Shown here piece after piece: positions 1 through 5,083 of a DNA stretch of 7,666 nucleotides (position 1 is the first letter of the stretch; every line of letters begins with the position of its first letter). The DNA is from DASRWD01 sp044507975 (lineage in GTDB: Bacteria > Deinococcota > Deinococci > Deinococcales > Trueperaceae). The notes below the pieces were generated by a model that saw only the letters and a program-made list of their open reading frames with translations, ran no database searches and had not been told where the DNA came from. A program made the position numbers and the translations under genes. The stretch spans positions 1 to 7,666 of the forward strand of contig JBIQIQ010000118.1 in NCBI GenBank assembly GCA_044507975.1, written 5' to 3'.

Positions 1-699
1 GCCCCACGACGGGATCGAAGGCGGCACGCCCAGGCCGAGGAAGCTGAGGAACGCTTCGCGGATGATGGCGCGTCCGAACTCGATGCTGGCGATGACGAGG
101 ATCGACGACGCCACGTTGGGCAGGACGTGCTTGAGGACTATCCTCCACGCCTTCATGCCGGTGGCGCGGGCGGCCGCGACGTACTCGAGGTCGCGCACCG
201 CCACCACCTCGCCCCTGACGATGCGGGCGAACGCCGCCCAACTCGTGGCGACGAGGGCGATTATCAAGTTCTGCAGACTCGAGCCGAGCACCGCGACGAT
301 GATGAGGGCCAGGAGGATGAACGGGAACGACCACGCCGCGTTGATGAGCGTGGAGATGACGTAGTCGATCCTGCCGCCGAAGTAGCCGGCCGCCAGGCCG
401 AGGAGCGAGCCGATCAACCCCGCGCCCAGCACGGCGGCGCTGCCCACCAGCAGGCTGATGCGGCTGCCGTAGATGAGGCGCGAGAGGATGTCACGACCAA
501 GTTGGTCGGTGCCGAGCAGGTTCTGTGCTGTGCCGCGCTCCATCCACGTCGGAGGCCGCAGGCGCTGCACGATGCTCTGTTGGAACGGGTCGTGCGGTGC
601 GACCAACGGCGCGAAGACCGCCAGCAGCGCGATCATGGCGAACAAGATGAGTCCTACTCGACCCGACCGGCTGTCGAAACCCTTCCAGAAGGCGCGCAT
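1..699 (-). CDS. dppC: DppC-type peptide ABC transporter permease, C-terminus cut by window edge
   Basis: Inner-membrane permease subunit of a peptide/nickel-type ABC importer, forming a heterodimer with the DppB-type protein encoded just upstream. The 233 visible residues read without interruption from ATG at 699. They begin with a short cytoplasmic tail and a first membrane segment near residues 14-33, then the family-conserved stretch LLGTDQLGRDILSRLIYGSR (61-80), further hydrophobic segments around 83-105 and 122-150, the EAA loop that docks the ATPase (about 171-195, with A175-A178, G181 and the closing LPN), and FLGLGVPPSIPSWG at the very edge. Family members are usually about 280-300 residues, so roughly 50-60 are missing to the left. 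The start A is shared with the upstream TGA (TGATG) and there is no separate Shine-Dalgarno, so translation is probably coupled to dppB. Family assignment is secure; substrate is unknown. Confidence 0.95.
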   Translation of the reverse strand, partial: MRAFWKGFDSRSGRVGLILFAMIALLAVFAPLVAPHDPFQQSIVQRLRPPTWMERGTAQNLLGTDQLGRDILSRLIYGSRISLLVGSAAVLGAGLIGSLLGLAAGYFGGRIDYVISTLINAAWSFPFILLALIIVAVLGSSLQNLIIALVATSWAAFARIVRGEVVAVRDLEYVAAARATGMKAWRIVLKHVLPNVASSILVIASIEFGRAIIREAFLSFLGLGVPPSIPSWG

Positions 700-1616
700 C
701 AGTAGTAGCGCACCCGCGGGTCGAGGAGCCCGACGATGACGTCGGCAGCCAGGTTGGACACCACCACGACGACGGCGGCGAACAACACGATGGCCTGGAC
801 CACAGGCAGGTCGGCTGTCGACACCGAGGTGACAGCGAGTTCTCCAAGCCCGGGCCAGGCGAACACAGTCTCGGTCACGACCGTGCCGCCCAGCAAGGCG
901 CCGAACTGCATGCCCAGCGCTAGGACGACGGGCGTGGCGGCATTGCGGGCAGCGTGCTTCCACACGACCTTGCGTCGCTCCAGCCCCTTGGCCGTAGCGG
1001 TGCGCACGTAGTCCTTGGAGATGACCTCGAGCATCGCCGAGCGCGTCAGGCGCATGGTGAGCGGCAAGACCGAGAAGGCAAGCGTCACGCCCGGCAAGAT
1101 GATGTGACGCCAAGAGCCCCGGCCGCTGACTGGCAGCCAGCCGAGTTGGACTGAGAACAGCACGATGAGCATGAGCCCGAACCAGAAGATCGGCATGGCT
1201 TGGCCGGCGACGGCCAAGACGGACGCGAACAGGTCGGAGAAGGAGCCGCGTTTGAGGGCGGCCAGCACGCCGAGGGGGATACCTATGAGAGCGGTCAGCA
1301 AGATAGCGAAACTGGCGAGTTGGAGCGTCGCTCCGATTCGCGGAGCCAGTATCAGAGAAACCGGCTGGCGGCTGAATAGGCTGGTGCCGAAGTCACCCTG
1401 CATGGCCGCCACCGCCCAGCGGAAGTACTGGACAGGCAGGGGCTGGTCGAGCCCGTAGCGTTGCCGGAGCAGCTCGACCTCGGCGGCGGAGGCGTCGGGT
1501 GAAGCCAGCGCCCTAGCCGGGTCTTTCGCAACGAACAGCAACAAGAACGTCACCAGGCTGAGGATCACGGCCACTACCAGCGCCTGGCCGAGTCGCTGAA
1601 CTATGTAGTCGGTCAT
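699..1616 (-). CDS. dppB: DppB-type peptide ABC transporter permease
   Basis: First permease subunit of the same importer, 305 residues, full length for the family. It starts MTDYIVQRLGQALVV, with the usual N-terminal membrane segment (about 11-30), a periplasmic loop containing the typical YGLDQPLPVQYFRW (54-67), membrane segments near 96-120, 133-156, 228-250 and 273-297, and an EAA loop at about 202-226 (DYVRTATAKGL...) contacting the ATPase. It ends LLDPRVRYY as DppB proteins do. An in-frame ATG-like start further upstream would add 22 residues unlike the family. The chosen ATG at 1616 has GGAGG at 1627-1631, 10 bases away. It follows the binding-protein gene after a 158-base spacer holding two hairpins and overlaps dppC by one base. 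The transported compound cannot be read from the permease. Confidence 0.96.
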   Translation of the reverse strand: MTDYIVQRLGQALVVAVILSLVTFLLLFVAKDPARALASPDASAAEVELLRQRYGLDQPLPVQYFRWAVAAMQGDFGTSLFSRQPVSLILAPRIGATLQLASFAILLTALIGIPLGVLAALKRGSFSDLFASVLAVAGQAMPIFWFGLMLIVLFSVQLGWLPVSGRGSWRHIILPGVTLAFSVLPLTMRLTRSAMLEVISKDYVRTATAKGLERRKVVWKHAARNAATPVVLALGMQFGALLGGTVVTETVFAWPGLGELAVTSVSTADLPVVQAIVLFAAVVVVVSNLAADVIVGLLDPRVRYY

Positions 1617-1651
1617 GGCCCAGTGGCCTCCGGTGGCTAGATGCGGGCAGT

Positions 1652-1681
1652 TGGTGGTGGGCAGTGGTTCGCCCACCACCA
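1652..1681 (-). other. Perfect 11-bp stem-loop between binding-protein and permease genes
   Basis: TGGTGGTGGGC (1652-1662) is exactly complementary to GCCCACCACCA (1671-1681) with an 8-base loop. In the minus-strand transcript it lies 35 bases in front of the dppB start and is not followed by a U-run, so it is not a standard intrinsic terminator. Stem-loops in this place in other import operons protect the 3' end of the binding-protein message from exonucleases or partly stop transcription. That role is inferred here. Confidence 0.7.
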
Positions 1682-1744
1682 CGGACAGTTGCGGCCTGTG
1701 CTTGCGTGGTCCCAGGCGACGCCTAGTGCCGGTCGGCTACTGCC

Positions 1745-1768
1745 GCCGGCCAGGGGACTGGCGCCGGC
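1745..1768 (-). other. GC-rich stem-loop directly after the binding-protein stop codon
   Basis: GCCGGC (1745-1750) plus CAG pairs with CTG plus GCCGGC (1763-1768), with loop GGGA and a two-base bulge (GC, 1761-1762). It begins 7 bases after the TAG of the binding-protein gene in the transcript. Outer arms CTAGT (1723-1727) and ACTAG (1773-1777) allow an alternative larger structure. No U-tract follows. With the 1652-1681 hairpin it makes a two-hairpin spacer, likely to lower permease expression relative to the binding protein. Confidence 0.5.
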
Positions 1769-1769
1769 T
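1754..1769 (-). repeat. Copy 1 of a short element shared by two 3' untranslated regions
   Basis: Plus-strand GGGACTGGCGCCGGCT, placed 5 bases beyond the TAG of the binding-protein gene. The same two 8-mers, GGGACTGG and CGCCGGCT, recur at 5062-5083 around the end of the M20 gene, there separated by 6 bases. Function is unknown; it overlaps the hairpin at 1745-1768. Confidence 0.4.
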
Positions 1770-1774
1770 GGGGA

Positions 1775-3289
1775 CTAGCGCCAGGTGGCGTTGTAGTAGC
1801 GCTCGATCTCGTCGGGGGACGGCTGCCACACGACGTCGTTGCTGACGCCTGCAACCACGCGACCGGCGTAAAGCGGGAACATGTAGGCCTCGTCGGTGAT
1901 CTCCTGGATGGCGGCGGTGTAGAGCTCTATGCGTTCGTCGAGGTCGACCGTCTGGAGCGCGGCACGCACGGCAGCGTCGATGGTGTCGCTGGTGCCGACG
2001 GTGAACTCGCCCACCTCACCCTGTTCGAAGTGGATGTTGAGAACGGCCGAGGCGTCGTAGACCGAGCTCGAACCCCATGAGCCCACGTAGAGCGGCAGCT
2101 CTCCTGCGGCGAGGAGCTGAGCGACGACGTCGTACTGCCCCCCGTACCACTGCAGGTTGGTGCGGATGCCGACGGCTTCCAGGTAGCCCTGGATGGCCTG
2201 GACTACCTGCTCGTCGCGGTAACCGTAGATGTCGACGGTGAACCCGTCGGGATAGCCGGCCTCGGCCAGCAGTTGGCGCGACAGTTCCGGGTCGTAGTCG
2301 TAGACGACCGCGGCGTCCTCGAGGCAACCGAGTTGGACCGGGTTGCAGGGCGTCTCGATGATGCGGCCGTATCCCGACAGGAGCCCGTTCACGAGCTCGT
2401 CCTTGTTGATGGCGTGCGCGACGGCTCTGCGGACCCGGGCGTCGGTGAAGTAGTCACTGCCACTGCTGGCAGTCGCGTCGAACTGCACGAACCAGATACG
2501 GAGGATGTCGGCGGCTTCGGCGCGTGCGGCGCTACCCAGTGCGCCCACCTGGTCGGGCGAGATCCCGCCGGAACGGACGATGTCGATCTCGCCGGTCCTG
2601 AGCGCCGCGATGCGACTGGCCTCTTCAGGGAGCGTGTGGATGACGAGGTGCTGGATGGCTGGGAGCTGCTTGGAGCCCACGAAGTAGTCGTCGAAGCGTT
2701 CCAGGCGCAGCTGGTTGTTGTCGTTGCTGACGAACTTGAAGGGCCCGGTGCCAACAGGATGACGGCCCAGCTCTTCAGCGCCGCCTTCGCGGCCGATGAT
2801 CGAGGCCGGGTAGATGACGCCGACCAGGGACAGGGTCTCGATGGCCGTCGGGGTCATGGCCCTGAGGTCGATCCGTACCGAGTAGCGATCGAGGACTTCG
2901 ACACGCTCGATCCATTGCAGGGTGCCGGTGCCGGCCAGACCAGCGCCGTCGCCGACCACCCAATTGAACGTAGCAGCCACGTCCTCAGCCGTCATCTCCT
3001 CGCCGTTGTGGAACTTCACGCCTTCACGCAGGGCGATGACGAGCTCGGTGGGGCTGGCGTAGGTCCAACTCGTGGCAAGGTGCGGCTCGAACTCGTTGGT
3101 CTCGGCGTTGCGGTGGATGAGCGTGTCCCCGATGTTGTGCGCCACGATCAACGCGAGGCGCTCGGAGGTCGCATAGGTATCGAGCGTGAGCATGGTGCGC
3201 TCGAACGCGACGTTGAGGGTGTCCGTTCCCCGATCCGCGAACGCGGTCGCGAGCAGTACGGCTAACAGGATGGCAGTCAGTCTCTTCAT
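1775..3289 (-). CDS. Extracellular solute-binding protein, family 5 (peptide/nickel/opine type)
   Basis: Periplasmic receptor of the importer, 504 residues from ATG 3289, normal for SBP family 5 (DppA/OppA-like). It begins MKRLTAILLAVLLATAFA, a Sec signal with a probable signal-peptidase I cut after A-F-A (residue 18); there is no lipobox Cys. The family signature region is clear: LVIALREGVKFHNGEEMTAE (about 83-102) followed by DVAATFNWV, then PVGTGPFKFV (178-187) and FTDARVRRAVAHAINKDELV (281-300). C315 and C322 could form a disulfide in the lobe region. A much longer in-frame reading to 3736 is antisense-like, Arg/His-rich and lies within the regulator gene, so it is rejected. The ribosome site GGAGGAG (3295-3301) sits 5 bases before the ATG, inside the end of the regulator gene, and the ATG overlaps the regulator stop (ATGA). 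Ligand could be a di/oligopeptide, acyl-amino compound or sugar-peptide; the fold does not decide. Confidence 0.96.
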   Translation of the reverse strand: MKRLTAILLAVLLATAFADRGTDTLNVAFERTMLTLDTYATSERLALIVAHNIGDTLIHRNAETNEFEPHLATSWTYASPTELVIALREGVKFHNGEEMTAEDVAATFNWVVGDGAGLAGTGTLQWIERVEVLDRYSVRIDLRAMTPTAIETLSLVGVIYPASIIGREGGAEELGRHPVGTGPFKFVSNDNNQLRLERFDDYFVGSKQLPAIQHLVIHTLPEEASRIAALRTGEIDIVRSGGISPDQVGALGSAARAEAADILRIWFVQFDATASSGSDYFTDARVRRAVAHAINKDELVNGLLSGYGRIIETPCNPVQLGCLEDAAVVYDYDPELSRQLLAEAGYPDGFTVDIYGYRDEQVVQAIQGYLEAVGIRTNLQWYGGQYDVVAQLLAAGELPLYVGSWGSSSVYDASAVLNIHFEQGEVGEFTVGTSDTIDAAVRAALQTVDLDERIELYTAAIQEITDEAYMFPLYAGRVVAGVSNDVVWQPSPDEIERYYNATWR

Positions 3290-4128
3290 CTCTTCTCCTC
3301 CAGGTACGTTCCGAACTCGCTCCACAGTTGCTCGGCCCTGTTCAGGCGATCGCGCGCGTCCGGCGTCTTGCGCGCGATAGCCATGACCAGGGCCTGCATC
3401 AGGGAGAAGGCGGCTGTGCTCGACTTCCAACTGGTGACGCCCGCTGTGCCGAACCTGAGTGACACGGCGGCGAACGGAAGCAGTGGCGACGCGAACTCGT
3501 CGGTGAGCAGGACGACTGGCATCACCTGGGCCAAGTGGCGACCGATGTCTGTGGTGGCTTGAGCGTACCGCGCCATGCTCAGAACCAGGGCGGCGTCTCC
3601 GGGAGCGGCATCGAGGAGCATCTCGGGTGTGGTGCGGACGTCGCCGCTCAACAGCCGAACTCCGGGACGCGTGATGGTGAGGAACTGCTGTGCCATGGTG
3701 GTGACGTGGCTCGAGGCACGGTTGCCGAGCAGCCATACCTGGTCGGCGTCCGCCAGTATCTGCGCTGCCACGTCGAGTTGATCGTCCTGACCCAGCAGGA
3801 AGCGCAGGTTGTCAAGTTCGGTGTTCACGAACTCCGAGAGGAAGTGCCCCTCGCCCGGCGCCAGGTCGACGAGGCGCTGCCACTCCGACCGCTCGTGCTT
3901 GAGCGCGCCTTGGAGCTCGAGCCAGCCTCCGAACCCGAGCGACTGCGCGAAGCGCACCACCGTCGACGCCGAGATACCCAGCTCCTTGGCGAGCTCGGTG
4001 GCAGTGGCGAAGCCGTTCGTGACCGGGTCACCGAGCAGACGGTCCGCTATCTGCCGCTCACTGGGCGTGAACGACTTGGAGTGGTGCGAGATCAGTTCAG
4101 CGACGCGACCTAGGCGCTGCCCTTGCAA
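3286..4128 (-). CDS. RpiR/MurR-family transcriptional regulator (HTH + SIS domain)
   Basis: Cytoplasmic DNA-binding regulator of 280 residues, the usual family length. Residues about 6-80 form the RpiR helix-turn-helix domain: TPSERQIADRLL (21-32), then ATATELAKELGISASTVVRF (41-60) holding the recognition helix, and AQSLGFGGWLELQGAL. Residues about 115-250 form a SIS domain, which in characterised members binds a phosphosugar: VWLLGNRASSHVTTMAQQFL (131-150), the strand ALVLSMARYAQAT (180-192; RYxxxT is common in transporter-linked members) and VVLLTDEFASPL (205-216). It is first in the operon, and its TGA overlaps the binding-protein ATG by four bases. The best start is TTG 4128; there is no Shine-Dalgarno in front and no in-frame ATG upstream. 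A palindrome lies 27-42 bases before the start, suggesting autoregulation. It could be repressor or activator; the inducer is unknown. Confidence 0.94.
   Translation of the reverse strand: MQGQRLGRVAELISHHSKSFTPSERQIADRLLGDPVTNGFATATELAKELGISASTVVRFAQSLGFGGWLELQGALKHERSEWQRLVDLAPGEGHFLSEFVNTELDNLRFLLGQDDQLDVAAQILADADQVWLLGNRASSHVTTMAQQFLTITRPGVRLLSGDVRTTPEMLLDAAPGDAALVLSMARYAQATTDIGRHLAQVMPVVLLTDEFASPLLPFAAVSLRFGTAGVTSWKSSTAAFSLMQALVMAIARKTPDARDRLNRAEQLWSEFGTYLEEKR
3295..3301 (-). promoter_or_regulatory. Strong ribosome binding site of the binding-protein gene, inside the regulator gene
   Basis: GGAGGAG on the minus strand, 5 bases before ATG 3289. It fixes the binding-protein start and shows that the gene can be loaded with ribosomes independently of the regulator despite the 4-base overlap, in line with a need for much more binding protein than regulator. 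Confidence 0.85.
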
Positions 4129-4133
4129 GGTGG

Positions 4134-4170
4134 ATTGCAGAGATTCGCTCAGAGTGCAATCAGTATTGCA
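4134..4170. promoter_or_regulatory. Candidate RpiR operator: palindrome plus extra half-site
   Basis: TGCAATCAGTATTGCA at 4155-4170 is a perfect 6-4-6 inverted repeat. A third ATTGCA half-site is at 4134-4139 in the same orientation as the right arm, and a related TTGCA inside the palindrome CTTGCAAG (4122-4129) covers the regulator start. Many RpiR-family proteins bind palindromes of about this size in front of their own operons, so this is the natural operator for the regulator and transport genes. I see no convincing -35/-10 pair; the boxes probably overlap the promoter. Binding is inferred. Confidence 0.65.
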
Positions 4171-4174
4171 TGGT

Positions 4175-4966
4175 CTACATCACGCCTGCCGACCGTGCCG
4201 AGCAACTGGCACACGCCCCCGATTCCCCCAGAGGAGCGACAACGGGGACTACGCCGTGTTCCATGAGGTCTACGCGTCGCACCACATGCGCCTCGCCAAA
4301 CCCGACCCGGGGTTCTGGCGGTTCATCCTCACCGCCGACGTTCGCCTGGAGCGACCGGCTGACAAGTTCGGCGCGACCCGCCTTGGCGTCGTCGTCGAAC
4401 GTCCTCAGCTTGAGGATGCCATCGCTCTGGTCCACGTAGACGGCCGCGATCTCGTCGAACCCGTCACCGTCGAGGTCACCCGCCGCGATGTCGCGCAGGT
4501 TCTGGAACTGGTTCCCATCGTCGTTGACGGGAGCAGCCCAGTCGTTGCCTGTGCTCAGGTCGACCAGGACCGACTCTTCCCCGAGGTCGATGTCGCCGCC
4601 GGGTGTGACCGCGGCCCCGACGATCTCCTCGACGACCAACTTGTCGCTGTCGAAGAAGTTGCGGGTCATCACCAGTTCCATCGCGGGGTTGGCCGCGCTC
4701 TCAGAACTGAACTCCGCAGCTTCTCCGAAGGAGGCTGCGCCTCCGAGCGGAGCGGCGTCGTCGTCGAGGATGCTGTCATCGGGCGCGACGCGGGCGCTGG
4801 CTGAGGTGTCGACGCCGAGCGCTGCCAAGGTAGCCTCGACATCATCGGTCGGGGGTGGAGGGTTGGGGCCGATCGGTCCACCGCCACACGCCGTGACGGC
4901 CACGGCGATGAGGGTCGCGAGTAGTGCGGGAAGCAGCCTGCGTGTCCGGTGAACTCACGGTCTCAC
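4175..4966 (-). pseudogene. Lipoprotein with FG-GAP-like motif, start interrupted and 3' end scrambled
   Basis: Reading frame from GTG 4966, which has GGAGGAG 4 bases upstream, goes GTG-AGA-CCG and then TGA (4955-4957). The same frame continues with a textbook lipoprotein signal (RRLLPALLATLIAVAVTAC, lipobox Cys) that has no in-frame ATG, GTG or TTG before it. The first available start, GTG 4903, would leave only five residues before the Cys, too short for export. The mature part is Asp/Glu-rich and carries one FG-GAP/VCBS-type calcium-binding loop, DLDGDGFDE, about 143-151 residues after 4903. FG-GAP proteins usually have several such repeats; here, beyond roughly 4340, the sequence loses that character and is antisense to an apparent HAD fragment. 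Stop is TAG at 4175. Either a surface protein decaying at both ends, or a sequencing error at the 5' end plus a real truncation. The original function is unknown; FG-GAP proteins are often surface or adhesion proteins. Confidence 0.6.
4238..4339 (+). pseudogene. Possible fragment of a HAD-family phosphatase
   Basis: The plus frame encodes DNGDYAVFHEVYASHHMR followed directly by LAKPDPGFWRFILTAD. This matches the stretch of subfamily-I HAD phosphatases (YihX/haloacid-dehalogenase type) where a short strand ends in Ser and is followed by a Lys-Pro-Asp-Pro turn and an aromatic-rich helix: S4277-codon, K and PDP at about 4298-4309. The Lys is the conserved motif III lysine. The nucleophile Asp motif (DxD) and the motif IV acidic pair are absent on both sides in all frames I checked, so only about 34 codons remain. 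It could be coincidental coding capacity antisense to the lipoprotein tail, but the motif match is close. Confidence 0.45.
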
Positions 4967-4969
4967 GGT
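4954..4969. repeat. 8-bp perfect tandem duplication at the lipoprotein start
   Basis: CTCACGGT occurs twice in a row (4954-4961 and 4962-4969), just after the ribosome site. It gives two GTG codons (4966 and 4958) in different frames: the first meets the TGA at codon 4, the second is out of frame with the signal peptide. Changing copy number by one unit does not by itself restore an open frame. Confidence 0.85.
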
Positions 4970-4970
4970 T

Positions 4971-4977
4971 CTCCTCC
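4971..4977 (-). promoter_or_regulatory. Ribosome binding site pointing at GTG 4966
   Basis: GGAGGAG on the minus strand followed by AACC and GTG. It is as strong as the site of the binding-protein gene, and it supports the view that translation of the lipoprotein once began at or near 4966 and is now blocked by the TGA at 4955-4957. Confidence 0.7.
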
Positions 4978-4992
4978 ATGTTCGTCCCTCGT

Positions 4993-5046
4993 GTGCCAAC
5001 GAACGTGCCAAGAACCCTAGCGGGCGGGTATCAGTTGGGTATCAGT
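4993..5046. repeat. Two pairs of direct repeats in the lipoprotein upstream region
   Basis: GGGTATCAGT occurs at 5026-5035 and 5037-5046, an 11-base period that places both copies on the same DNA face. GTGCCAA occurs at 4993-4999 and 5005-5011, period 12. This 115-base gap between the M20 stop and the lipoprotein start must hold the lipoprotein promoter, so the repeats are candidate regulator sites; 11-base direct repeats are typical for OmpR/PhoB-type response regulators. No clear -35/-10 pair was found. The regulatory role is inferred. Confidence 0.45.
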
Positions 5047-5061
5047 CGAACTACATCTCTT

Positions 5062-5083
5062 GGGACTGGAATCGGCGCCGGCT
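5062..5083 (-). repeat. Copy 2 of the shared 3' element, overlapping the M20 stop codon
   Basis: GGGACTGG (5062-5069), six bases AATCGG, then CGCCGGCT (5076-5083). Matches the contiguous 16-mer at 1754-1769 apart from the insertion. The GCGCC/GGCGC arms at 5075-5079 and 5085-5089 can form a 5-bp hairpin over the TAG (5082-5084). No U-tract follows, so a terminator role is not supported. Confidence 0.4.

Noticed and set aside
1617..1682. 22-residue N-terminal extension of the DppB permease
   Set aside because: Encodes no family-like sequence, covers the intergenic hairpin, and the internal ATG at 1616 has its own ribosome site and matches the family start.
2273..3265. Long plus-strand open frame opposite the binding-protein gene
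   Set aside because: Mirror of GC-rich codon use on the real gene; no recognisable motif and the opposite strand has a secure protein family.
3290..3736. 149-residue N-terminal extension of the binding protein into the regulator gene
   Set aside because: Composition is Arg/His/Ser-rich shadow sequence in another frame of the regulator; the ATG at 3289 has signal peptide and strong ribosome site.
4169..4171. ATG upstream of the regulator as its start
   Set aside because: Not in frame with the regulator and reaches a stop after three codons.
3809..4804. Plus-strand frame spanning regulator, gap and lipoprotein as one gene
   Set aside because: Only the short HAD-like stretch (4238-4339) looks like protein; the flanks are antisense to secure or likely genes.
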